From assembly GCA_964293475.1 (NCBI GenBank), contig CAXYYJ010000024.1:11631-75630 (forward strand): DNA of 64,000 nucleotides. Direction: 5' to 3'. The notes under the pieces are model-generated. The model was given only the letters and a program-made list of their open reading frames with translations, ran no database searches and was not told the DNA's origin. The stretch's first letter is position 1; each line of letters begins with the position of its first letter. Origin of the DNA: UBA12170 sp964293475. GTDB lineage: Bacteria > Bacteroidota > Bacteroidia > Bacteroidales > UBA12170. Below are positions 38,655 to 46,554 of this stretch, in pieces. The position numbers were made by a program, and so were the translations under genes.

Positions 38655-39128
38655 TTATTGCTTGTTGCCTGTATTGCCTTTTGGTTTCTGATAAACCATT
38701 TGAACGGTATGTTCCTGATTTTTACCCCCTTTTACAAGAAATTTGGCTTGTTTAAAATGCGGTGGGCCAAATTTTCGCAAGGCATTATTGCTAAAGGCGA
38801 AGGGCTCGGCGGGAATCCCAAATTTCTTATAATCCATGCTGTCGTTGCCATCGAGATCCTGAAAAACTGCAAAGGCATAATTTCCATCGGGCAGCCCCTG
38901 ATAGGTGATGGTCATGGTTTTGGCTTCTACTTTTTTGCGTTTGAAGAATTTCTCGTCGAACTGCATTCCAGGAAACTGGGTGGAATCGCTGGTGAGTGTG
39001 ACAAATATCTCGCCCTGTTGAAGCTGTATATTTTCAATTTTGACGGTCAGCGTATTGTTGTTCTGGGCAAACAAACTGCCTCCAAAGACCAACAAAACCA
39101 ATCCTGCAATCCACCTTTTCTTACTCAT
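38655..39128 (-). CDS. Exported DUF2141 protein
   Basis: A 157-residue exported protein. Signal peptide to about SLFAQ, then the DUF2141 beta-sandwich: VKIENIQLQQGEIFVTL, FQDLDGNDSMDYKKFGIPAEPF (here given in part), FGPPHF. DUF2141 proteins occur in several pigment clusters but their function is unknown. It overlaps the deacetylase gene by 8 bp and lies 49 bp before the LolA-like gene, so it is within the operon. Confidence 0.82.
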   Translation of the reverse strand: MSKKRWIAGLVLLVFGGSLFAQNNNTLTVKIENIQLQQGEIFVTLTSDSTQFPGMQFDEKFFKRKKVEAKTMTITYQGLPDGNYAFAVFQDLDGNDSMDYKKFGIPAEPFAFSNNALRKFGPPHFKQAKFLVKGGKNQEHTVQMVYQKPKGNTGNKQ

Positions 39129-39885
39129 GACGTATTTCTTTATTTAAATTGTTATGGTTCAACTCGAACCGCCGCGACAGAAACGGCAGCGCAGTCTTCA
39201 AAAGCTCCACTGTTCGTGCTCTGTTATCGTGAAAAAGTACAATCTCTCCCCCGCTAATTTTTTTTGTCAATTGACTCATAATCTTTTCATTGGACCGTTT
39301 TCCGCCGTCGAAGCTACGAAAGCTCCAACCAACAGATATCATGCCAGTTTGCTTTATAGCGCGGGCCAATCGTGGATTGGTTATGCCAAATGGGGGGCGA
39401 AAATATACGGGCTTTTGTCCGGTAATTTTTTCGATGACCTGATTTGTTTTTTCAATTTCGTATTTCATTCGCCTCAGCGGAAATAAATCGAACATAACGG
39501 AATGAAAGTAAGTGTGATTTCCAATCAAATGGCCCCTTCTAACTATTTCCTTAAGCAACCCGGCATGTTCTTTGGCCTGATTTCCCATGACAAAGAAAAT
39601 AGATTTGACATCGTAGTCGTCGAGCAAATCGAGTATTTGCCGCGTATAAACGGGATGCGGGCCATCGTCGAAGGTAAGAAGGACATGTTGTTTGGATTTC
39701 AGGCGATGAATGGAATCGAAATAGAAATTCAGGGAGATTTCAGCAGAGCCCCAAACAAGAAAACCCAAATAAACAAACAGCGGAAAAAACAAAAAATAGA
39801 AAGGTGCGATTTTGAAGGCCCAGAGTAATGAAAAAACAACAAAAATGGCCAGGAATACTTTATTTAAAAAGCTGAATTTTAGCAT
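39121..39885 (-). CDS. Membrane-anchored polysaccharide deacetylase (NodB fold)
   Basis: A 254-residue carbohydrate esterase family 4-like protein. Two N-terminal membrane helices (about 7-50) precede the NodB domain: motif 1 LTFDDGPHP, motif 2 HLIGNHTYFH, motif 3 YFRPPFG, motif 5 IVLFHDN; all metal and catalytic positions appear intact. Such deacetylases recur in flexirubin-type clusters; the substrate there is unknown and may not be a polysaccharide. It overlaps the next upstream gene by 7 bp. Confidence 0.85.
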   Translation of the reverse strand: MLKFSFLNKVFLAIFVVFSLLWAFKIAPFYFLFFPLFVYLGFLVWGSAEISLNFYFDSIHRLKSKQHVLLTFDDGPHPVYTRQILDLLDDYDVKSIFFVMGNQAKEHAGLLKEIVRRGHLIGNHTYFHSVMFDLFPLRRMKYEIEKTNQVIEKITGQKPVYFRPPFGITNPRLARAIKQTGMISVGWSFRSFDGGKRSNEKIMSQLTKKISGGEIVLFHDNRARTVELLKTALPFLSRRFELNHNNLNKEIRHE

Positions 39886-40901
39886 TTCCCCAACAGGATT
39901 AAACTATGCTCTATTTGTTGAAACTGATTGTAAATCAACACATGTTCGATGGATTCAGGAACAAGGCCCGAATAAATAATTGCCTGCGGAACGCTTTGTT
40001 TTTTAAGAATTTGAACGGCTATCCAAAAGGCGAATCCAGTGGCTGTGTAAAACTCTCCGCAAAGATGTTTAAAATGTCCGATGGCGGAATTGGTAAACAA
40101 CTGATTTTTAATATGATCGTAGACAAGCTTTTCGACTTCCAGCCCATTATATCCCATCAAAACCACCGTTTTGGCTGCATCTGCTCCGTGGGCCTTCAAC
40201 AAAGAATCTATTTCAGATTCAATAGTGGCAAGTTCGGGATTATAAAGTGTTTTCAAATCGAGAAGCTGACCATAGCTGTTTTCGCTTTGAATCACATCCA
40301 GCCCAAAAAAACCTGTGGCTTGTCCGGGAACAGCGCCTGTTTGGGGGTTGTACATGGGCGTGCTGCGAATGAGCTTGTTGTGCATGTCGGTCATTTCGTC
40401 GAAAGCACCCACCAATGCATTGCCAATTTCTCCGCTTTGAATCATAAGCATGGCATCAATCAAAGCTGTTTCGAAGCTAAATCCCCTGTGAACGTAGGTC
40501 ATATTGTAATTATGACATCCCAGGCCAATGGCAATGCTTCCGCCCAACGTGTTGTGGGTGCTTTGGATAAAGCTTGTGGGGGTGAGCATAGATTCCTTGT
40601 TCTCTACCATGGAAGTGAGAAACTTCTCGGTGTCAATGGCACAACCAAGGCCCGTTCCGGTTAATATGGCATCGGGATTTTCCATTCTACTTTCGGCCAA
40701 AGCAATTTTGGCTGCCACGATTCCATTGCGGATGATTTTGCTCATTCTCCGCAATTCTTTGGGGTCGATAAAATCTTTATAGGGTGGCTCGATGATGGGA
40801 AAATATTCTGCCTGCAATTCAACAATATTTTCAAGAAATCTTTGATTGTCAATAGTTTCCTGTGGAGAAACAAGACCAATTCCGTTGATATATACCTTCA
40901 T
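39879..40901 (-). CDS. Chain-length-factor-like ketosynthase homologue (no active-site Cys)
   Basis: A 340-residue member of the FabF/ketosynthase superfamily. The usual active-site segment (as in TACSSS of the next gene upstream) is replaced by TYVHRGFSFETA around residues 135-146, so the Cys is absent (Gly at the equivalent spot) and the His motifs are not recognisable. It is likely a partner subunit of the active ketosynthase at 40905-42089, from which it is separated by 3 bp, in the way ApeC partners ApeO in E. coli aryl polyene synthesis. It would shape chain length rather than condense. Confidence 0.82.
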   Translation of the reverse strand: MKVYINGIGLVSPQETIDNQRFLENIVELQAEYFPIIEPPYKDFIDPKELRRMSKIIRNGIVAAKIALAESRMENPDAILTGTGLGCAIDTEKFLTSMVENKESMLTPTSFIQSTHNTLGGSIAIGLGCHNYNMTYVHRGFSFETALIDAMLMIQSGEIGNALVGAFDEMTDMHNKLIRSTPMYNPQTGAVPGQATGFFGLDVIQSENSYGQLLDLKTLYNPELATIESEIDSLLKAHGADAAKTVVLMGYNGLEVEKLVYDHIKNQLFTNSAIGHFKHLCGEFYTATGFAFWIAVQILKKQSVPQAIIYSGLVPESIEHVLIYNQFQQIEHSLILLGKC

Positions 40902-40904
40902 AAT

Positions 40905-42089
40905 TTAGTCTCTTGAAAAAATTAATGTTGAATTGTTTCCCCCAAAACCAAACGAATTGGAAAGTACATGTTTCAGGGGTTTATGGAGAAGTTCTGTTTG
41001 AGGCTTGAAACTCAGCTCAGGCATTTGGTTTTTGAAATTCAGGTTGGGATAGATAACACCTTCGCGGAGTGCCATACTCACAAAAACAGCTTCGATGGCT
41101 CCGGCAGCTGCCAGCGCGTGACCTGTAAAGGGTTTGGTGGAACTAACCGGCGGAATATTATCACCAAAAATGCGCATGATGGCCAATCCTTCCGAAAGGT
41201 CATTGTTCATGGTGGCAGTTCCGTGGGCGTTGATATAGTCGATATCCATCGGTTTCAATCCGGCCATCTTCAAAGCTTTTTCCATGGCTAAGGTGGCTCC
41301 GTTTCCATCGGGAGAACTGGCGGTTTGATGGTAGGCATCGTTGGCATTGGCAAAACCGGAAACCCAGGCATAAACCTTCGATTCGGGGGTTAAATCGCTT
41401 TCGCGTTCCAAAACCAAAAAGGCGGCGGCTTCCCCCAGATTCAATCCGGCTCTCGTTTCATCGAAACTGCGGCAATTGGTCTTGTCGAGTATCATGAGCG
41501 AATTGAAGCCATTCAGTGTAAACAGCGACAAAGCATCCACCCCACCCGCTATGACCTTGTCTAATTTTTTCGCCCGCAACATCCTGCTGGCCAGCATAAC
41601 AGAGTTTGCCGAGCTGGAACAGGCGGTGCTAATGGTGGTGATAAAATCTTTGATTCCTAAGAAATCGGCTACTTTTTCGGCATGGTCGCCGGCATCGTGG
41701 GTATCGATAAAAAAGCTATCGCCCCCATTGTTTTGAAAATCAACATAATGCTTTTCCGAAGTTCTCATTCCGGCCACGGTGGTTGCCGAAATCAAACCCA
41801 CTTTTTCGGTGGAGATGCTTTGCGAATCTTTCCAGGCTTCCTGCGCTGCCCACATGGCCATTAACGCGGTACGGGTGAGCTTGTTATGATACTTCACTCC
41901 CAGCCCATCGGCAAGCTGCTGGTCGGTCAGTTTGACTTCGGCCACAGGAAAATCACGGTGAAGGCTATCGAGGAGCTGCATGTCCCCAATACCTGTTTTA
42001 CCTTCCATGAGCGCCTTGAAATTCTCTTTTGCACTCAATCCCAAGGCACTAATGACCCCAATTCCTGTAACCGCAATCCGCTCTGTCAT
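40905..42089 (-). CDS. Beta-ketoacyl-ACP synthase (FabF-like, aryl polyene extension)
   Basis: A 394-residue ketosynthase with complete Cys-His-His set: C157 in STACSSSAN, His in NAHGTATMNND, His in KPFTGHALAAAGA. FabF length and order. It directly precedes the Cys-less homologue (3 bp gap) and follows an ACP gene (9 bp gap), so the three probably form the polyene-extending condensing unit. Confidence 0.92.
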   Translation of the reverse strand: MTERIAVTGIGVISALGLSAKENFKALMEGKTGIGDMQLLDSLHRDFPVAEVKLTDQQLADGLGVKYHNKLTRTALMAMWAAQEAWKDSQSISTEKVGLISATTVAGMRTSEKHYVDFQNNGGDSFFIDTHDAGDHAEKVADFLGIKDFITTISTACSSSANSVMLASRMLRAKKLDKVIAGGVDALSLFTLNGFNSLMILDKTNCRSFDETRAGLNLGEAAAFLVLERESDLTPESKVYAWVSGFANANDAYHQTASSPDGNGATLAMEKALKMAGLKPMDIDYINAHGTATMNNDLSEGLAIMRIFGDNIPPVSSTKPFTGHALAAAGAIEAVFVSMALREGVIYPNLNFKNQMPELSFKPQTELLHKPLKHVLSNSFGFGGNNSTLIFSRD

Positions 42090-42098
42090 GTCGTCGGT

Positions 42099-42353
42099 TT
42101 ATTTTTGGTTTGCAGTGATGAATTCTGCCATGGTTTTTACGGAGAAGAAAATATCTTTTCCTTTTTTGGGATCTTCGATTTTGATTCCGTAATTTTTCTC
42201 CAAAAGAACTATAAGCTCCAGAGCATCAATAGAATCGAGTCCGAGACCATCGCCAAACAAAGGCATATTCTCATCGATATCTTCGGGAGTCATATCCTCT
42301 AAGTTCAACGCTTCTATAATTTCAACTTTTAAATCCTGAATTAATTTTTCCAT
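42099..42353 (-). CDS. Acyl carrier protein
   Basis: An 84-residue ACP. Phosphopantetheine attachment Ser41 lies in GLGLDSIDALELIVLLE; the surrounding four-helix, acidic composition is typical. One of two ACPs in the cluster. Adjacent to the ketosynthase pair, so it likely carries the growing polyene. It could alternatively serve the dialkylresorcinol branch. Confidence 0.92.
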   Translation of the reverse strand: MEKLIQDLKVEIIEALNLEDMTPEDIDENMPLFGDGLGLDSIDALELIVLLEKNYGIKIEDPKKGKDIFFSVKTMAEFITANQK

Positions 42354-42375
42354 AACTATTTAGTTTTATATGGGT

Positions 42376-43011
42376 TTAATAATTTATTTCCTGTGCCTTT
42401 TGTTTTAATTGCTGATAAATAGTTGCCATTTCCTCACCACTAAGCAGTTCCTGATTTTCTCTGTCGGCATAAAACATAAACGCATCATAATATTCATCAT
42501 CGGCATCCACAAAACCACCCAACATGAAGTCGGCTTTATTGGCTGCGAAAAGCGATTTTATATAATTGACCACAAAAATTGGGTCGAATCCGCTGTTTAC
42601 GAAAACCGCATTTTCACCTTTAAAGCCAAGGCGGATGCAGATTTCTCCGGTCATCACATTGGGAAGCGTGTAAACGAAATTGGCCGGACTCGGAAAATAG
42701 TTTCCCCGGTCGTTGATGGTTTCCTGATGTTGCATATCAATGAGCCAGGTGGATGCCCTGTTTTCGAGCACAATTCCCTGTTTCTCAGCGGTGCCGGAAA
42801 TTGCAATATTTTGTAAAAGAACTTCTGCCGCCAAAAAACCCAATTTGCTGAGCCCATCCATTTTAAAATACTTTGGATATTTAACTTCAGCAAAATTGTA
42901 GATTTCCTTTAAAAACTTGACAAAAATAGGATTTTCGGCCTTTAAAACAAGCTCGCCATTTATAAAAAGGCAAGAATGAGCGATGTAGATATGTTTTATT
43001 GAGGGCGCCAT
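42376..43011 (-). CDS. Half-length ketosynthase-like protein, no active-site Cys
   Basis: A 211-residue protein resembling the N-terminal half of a ketosynthase: MDGLSKLGFLAAEVLL, GIVLENRAS, FPSPANFVYTLPN, then RLGFKGENAVFVNSGFDP where an active enzyme would have its Cys segment; no Cys and no C-terminal His motifs. ATG at 43011 is chosen because the upstream Met at 43065 would overlap the preceding ketosynthase by 50 bp. The intact frame and position between a ketosynthase and an ACP argue for a conserved structural or gatekeeping role rather than a decaying fragment. Confidence 0.7.
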   Translation of the reverse strand: MAPSIKHIYIAHSCLFINGELVLKAENPIFVKFLKEIYNFAEVKYPKYFKMDGLSKLGFLAAEVLLQNIAISGTAEKQGIVLENRASTWLIDMQHQETINDRGNYFPSPANFVYTLPNVMTGEICIRLGFKGENAVFVNSGFDPIFVVNYIKSLFAANKADFMLGGFVDADDEYYDAFMFYADRENQELLSGEEMATIYQQLKQKAQEINY

Positions 43012-43015
43012 AGTA

Positions 43016-44200
43016 CTATTTCTTTCTGTTAAAGCGGAAAATGACGGCTGCATTGCAACCTCCAAAGCCGCTGGCAGTTTTCAACACATTTTGAATGGGC
43101 CAGTTGCGGGTTTCTTTCACCACTTGGAGTGGCAACGGAACGCCGTGATTTTCGTAGCCCAACGACTTCAATATTTTTTGGTCGCGAAGGTTTCTGATGG
43201 CAATGATTGACTCCACCACACCGGCAGCTCCCAGGGTATGACCCAGATAGGCTTTTACCGAATTCACCGGTTTTTCCTGGAGCCCAGCCAAATTCAAAGC
43301 CTTGCTTTCCATTTCGTCATTATAGGGGGTTGCGGTACCGTGTGCCGAGATATAATCTATTTCCTTTGCTTCGATACCGGCCTCGTTCAGCGCAGCACTG
43401 ATGGCAAAAAACTGACCATCGCCCGTGCGGCTGGGGCCGGAAATATGGTTGGCATCGTTGCTGGAACCTCCGCCTAGAATCTCGATTTCGGGCTGGTTAG
43501 CACTCAACAGACTTTTGTTCGACGAGAGGAAAATGCATCCTGCAGCTTCGCCCAGATTCAAACCATTGCGATCCTGATCGAAGGGGCGGCAAACCTGAGG
43601 GCTTAATGATTGAAACGACATAAAACCGCTGATAACAAACTCGGTGAGCATATCGGCTCCCACCACTATTACATTCTCGTAAACGCCTTGTTTAATAAGA
43701 CCCGAAGCTATATAAATGGCTTCAACCCCCGAAACACAAGCATTCGACAGAACCCGCGGACTGTTTTTAAATCCCCAGAAATTGCTGATGATTTCGGCAG
43801 TTTTCCACAACATGGTTCTTTCTTTCCCCCATTTCTTCAGCTTTTCGGGCTCCAGCAAATCGATATTTCCTTTGGTGGTTGAGAGAATGAATAAGGTTTT
43901 TTCGTCAAGGGGAAATTCCGTTTGACGGTAAACTCCAGCCATTGAAATGATGGCCATTTTCTCGAAGCGGGTAAATTCAAAATCGCTGCCAAGCTTGTTA
44001 AAGTCGGCATTGTTATCGAAGCAACGGTTGATGGCTTTGTCGTCGATTCGTCCACCCATAAATGGCTCAGGGTATAGCTGACTATCGTTGATGGTGGCCA
44101 AACCAGTATTGCCGGCATACAAGGCTTCCATGTTCTTTTGCGAACCAAAGGCAAGAGAAGTTATCATGGCATCGGCGACTATGTAGGCTTTATGATTCAA
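43016..44200 (-). CDS. Beta-ketoacyl-ACP synthase (FabF-like)
   Basis: A 394-residue ketosynthase with C155 in LSNACVSGVEA, His in SAHGTATPYND and His in KAYLGHTLGAAGV, so condensing activity is expected. It is the second of three complete ketosynthases in the cluster and lies 4 bp before the half-length homologue, which may be its partner. The ACVSG segment differs from the more usual ACSSS/ACASS of the other two, suggesting a different acyl preference. Confidence 0.9.
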   Translation of the reverse strand: MNHKAYIVADAMITSLAFGSQKNMEALYAGNTGLATINDSQLYPEPFMGGRIDDKAINRCFDNNADFNKLGSDFEFTRFEKMAIISMAGVYRQTEFPLDEKTLFILSTTKGNIDLLEPEKLKKWGKERTMLWKTAEIISNFWGFKNSPRVLSNACVSGVEAIYIASGLIKQGVYENVIVVGADMLTEFVISGFMSFQSLSPQVCRPFDQDRNGLNLGEAAGCIFLSSNKSLLSANQPEIEILGGGSSNDANHISGPSRTGDGQFFAISAALNEAGIEAKEIDYISAHGTATPYNDEMESKALNLAGLQEKPVNSVKAYLGHTLGAAGVVESIIAIRNLRDQKILKSLGYENHGVPLPLQVVKETRNWPIQNVLKTASGFGGCNAAVIFRFNRKK

Positions 44201-44245
44201 TTTATTGATTTTATGCTAATTAGCTATTATTACAACTATTCATTT

Positions 44246-44674
44246 TTATTCAATGATTCCCCATTTTCTTTTCCACTCGAGACCAAACTCAGGTTGGTTT
44301 AGAACCAACTGAAGGCTCTCCAAATCGAGAAAAACCTGAATGGTTTTGGCTTTGGCCACCACCACCATATCCGATTTTCGCCACAACGTGTATTGAAAGA
44401 TAAGCTTGGCAGCCGGCGTATCCACATATTGCGCTTCGGCAATCACCACATCGCCATAGCGAAGTTGCTGTTTATAGTCGATATCGACCTTTACAATGGG
44501 GCTTGCGAAGCCGTGTTTTTCAATATCAAGATAGCCCATTTCGTATTTTTGTCCAAAAGCTTCGCGGGCTTCTTCCAGATATTTCACATAATGTCCGTGC
44601 CAGGCTATTCGCAGACTGTCCACTTCGTTAAAACGAACCCTAATCTCGGTTTGAGCCTTCAATGTAACTGCCAT
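44246..44674 (-). CDS. Acyl-ACP/CoA thioesterase (4HBT, YbgC-like)
   Basis: A 142-residue hotdog thioesterase of the YbgC/FadM type. The motif RFNEVDSLRIAWHGHYVKYLEE fits the 4HBT pattern with the catalytic Asp replaced at V-D; shown in part here, FNEVDSLRIAWHGHY. Likely releases an acyl chain from ACP or edits aberrant intermediates of the pigment pathway. It lies 4 bp after the BtrH-like gene. Confidence 0.87.
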   Translation of the reverse strand: MAVTLKAQTEIRVRFNEVDSLRIAWHGHYVKYLEEAREAFGQKYEMGYLDIEKHGFASPIVKVDIDYKQQLRYGDVVIAEAQYVDTPAAKLIFQYTLWRKSDMVVVAKAKTIQVFLDLESLQLVLNQPEFGLEWKRKWGIIE

Positions 44675-44678
44675 TTGA

Positions 44679-45680
44679 TTAGAGTTTAATATTTTTTAAT
44701 TGCCTGAAAACCAGCTCTTCGCGACGGGCTATTTCTATAAGAAGGTCAGCCGCCTGATTATAGCTGTCTTCGTTTTTGCTTCTGTCCTTGACAATTCGGG
44801 CAGTTTCCACCGCAAAATTTCGCCACAGGTCGCCAATTTCGGTAAAATCATCGGCGGCTTTCTTTAACCATTCCTGCTGAAGAATTTCGCTGGCTTCCTG
44901 AAGAAAAGCAGCATACATGAAGCGAAAACCAGCTCCCCCAGTACCTATTTCTTCCTGGGCTCTAACTATTTGTCCCAACCACTGCGAAGCTTTTGCTTTT
45001 CCGAGACTCGAAGGATAGTTTCTAACTTTTTTTGCGAGATATCTGATGCCTTTCACTCCAAACATGGGAATGGGAATGCCAAGCATATCTTTGGCGGTAT
45101 GTTTAATTCCCTGAACAATGGCCGATTTTAACTGCATTTCTGCTGGAATTTTATCGGCCCAATACATATGTCCTTTGGGGGCAAAAACGCCTTTGGCATA
45201 TCTAACTTTTTCCAACTCTTTGGATGTTAGCGTGGTATAATCTTCCATCACCGGATCGCTGATGAGATAAGTATCACCTTGTTTGCCATAAACCACCAAA
45301 TTGTGGGCATTGAAATGGAAACGATAAGGAGCGGGGAAATAGGTTAAGTGATAAACACCCACCAACATTCCCACAGGAATATTTTTTTCGATGAGAGCAT
45401 CGAGGGCTTTCATGGCCTTTTCGGGGGAGCGAAATTTTTCGCGTTTCACCGTAAAACCCAATCTGTGGGCTGCTCTTTTAAAAATAACACCGGGCAAAGG
45501 TCTGAAGGAAGTCACCGGAATGCCGTTGACTTTTACAAAGGGCATATGTGAGAAAAACAATCCGGAGCCAATGCCGAAAATCATGGGTTCGCTCAATTGA
45601 ATGCCATAGAAATTCAGCAGATTGGAGGTAACCCCATTTTCGCAATGGGCCGATTGATTATGTTCAAATTGAATGGCCAT
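44679..45680 (-). CDS. BtrH-like N-terminal domain protein (putative acyl transferase)
   Basis: A 333-residue protein with a BtrH-type N-terminal papain-like domain: C13 in AHCENGVTSNLL and His in HFNAHNLVVYG followed by SDPVMEDY are the expected catalytic residues. A helical C-terminal part (about 180-333, DUF4872-like) follows. BtrH in butirosin synthesis transfers an acyl group from ACP to an amine. In flexirubin-type clusters the homologue is a candidate for joining the polyene acyl chain to the dialkylresorcinol, but this is inference. Start overlaps the stop of the upstream gene by 1 bp. Confidence 0.85.
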   Translation of the reverse strand: MAIQFEHNQSAHCENGVTSNLLNFYGIQLSEPMIFGIGSGLFFSHMPFVKVNGIPVTSFRPLPGVIFKRAAHRLGFTVKREKFRSPEKAMKALDALIEKNIPVGMLVGVYHLTYFPAPYRFHFNAHNLVVYGKQGDTYLISDPVMEDYTTLTSKELEKVRYAKGVFAPKGHMYWADKIPAEMQLKSAIVQGIKHTAKDMLGIPIPMFGVKGIRYLAKKVRNYPSSLGKAKASQWLGQIVRAQEEIGTGGAGFRFMYAAFLQEASEILQQEWLKKAADDFTEIGDLWRNFAVETARIVKDRSKNEDSYNQAADLLIEIARREELVFRQLKNIKL

Positions 45681-46084
45681 TAAAGTAGCTCCTGTTTTTT
45701 AAGTGTTTCGAGACTGATTTCAAAAGCTTCGGCATACTTGCCAAGCTTAGAATCGCTGAGAGTGATGAAGTTTTTATATTTGAGATGACGCTTTACTGTC
45801 CAGCGAAAAAATCCGGTATAACCCGCCAAAACTCCAATATCCATAAGTTGTTTTTCCATATAATAGGCAATAGGACTCAGCTCTTTCCTGATAACCTGTT
45901 GCTTCACTGCTTCCACTTTCTCGTGAACGGCATCCCAGGCATGCTGCATCACAATATTTTTGGGTTCCCAACCCACACTGCGAACAGTGGTATATTTTCC
46001 ATCCTCGTCCACAGCATAGCAAGGTTCTCTGAGTTTGCCTTCGAGCATATTGGCGTCGTCCTGGGGAACTTCATTCTTCTTCAT
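45680..46084 (-). CDS. Small protein of unknown function in the pigment operon
   Basis: A 134-residue soluble protein, not recognised. It overlaps both neighbours (4 bp with the dehydratase, 1 bp with the BtrH-like gene), so it is translated as part of the operon. The N-terminal part has a beta-like stretch EDGKYTTVRSVGWEPKN; the C-terminal part (about 65-134) is helical, with IGVLAGYTGFFRWTVKRHL and LSDSKLGKYAEAFEISLETL. That second half vaguely resembles a small helix-turn-helix or a docking helix bundle. No signal peptide. A subunit or chaperone role is possible. Confidence 0.6.
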   Translation of the reverse strand: MKKNEVPQDDANMLEGKLREPCYAVDEDGKYTTVRSVGWEPKNIVMQHAWDAVHEKVEAVKQQVIRKELSPIAYYMEKQLMDIGVLAGYTGFFRWTVKRHLKYKNFITLSDSKLGKYAEAFEISLETLKKQELL

Positions 46085-46515
46085 GACTCGTTAATTTGTG
46101 GATTAATAAATATTTTTAACTCGCACCCCGCTATCATTTCACCATTCAGCGAAACTACAGCATCGACAATAGAGGCATTGAGCACCTCGTGTTTGGGAGT
46201 AATTTGAGTTTCGATGATATCGTTTACTTTGGGTAATCTGTTAATATACAGCCCTTTCACAGCTCCGATAAAGCCCAGCGGTGGATTTTCGTTTTTTTCG
46301 CTGCATTCATAGCCTTTGCCTAAGGCAGCCGTTTGGGCCATATTTTCGAGCAATCCAGCCTCCGTAAAGCGGTTTTGAGAAACAAAAACATTGTCTTCGG
46401 CTATGAGAAATGAACTTTTTGTAGCGCCATCCACATGTCCCAAAAGAGTGTCAACCATAATCATGGGCTCTCTTTGTGGAAGGAATTTTTTTATGTTCTC
46501 AACGCCAGAAATCAT
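46081..46515 (-). CDS. Hotdog-fold 3-hydroxyacyl-ACP dehydratase (ApeP-like)
   Basis: A 144-residue hotdog protein. LPQREPMIMVDTLLG is the start motif of ApeP/FabA-like cluster dehydratases, followed by EAGLLENMAQTAALG (central helix with acidic residue). It likely works with or instead of the shorter hotdog gene at 37007-37366 in dehydrating polyene intermediates. It overlaps the next gene by 4 bp and follows darB by 39 bp. Confidence 0.85.
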   Translation of the reverse strand: MISGVENIKKFLPQREPMIMVDTLLGHVDGATKSSFLIAEDNVFVSQNRFTEAGLLENMAQTAALGKGYECSEKNENPPLGFIGAVKGLYINRLPKVNDIIETQITPKHEVLNASIVDAVVSLNGEMIAGCELKIFINPQINES

Positions 46516-46554
46516 AGGTAGGTCACCAAATTATTTGTTTGTAAATAATACAGG

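Noticed and set aside
39906..40664. 252-residue open frame on the + strand inside the chain-length-factor-like gene
   Set aside because: It is antisense to a clear ketosynthase homologue; no family motif and no promoter.
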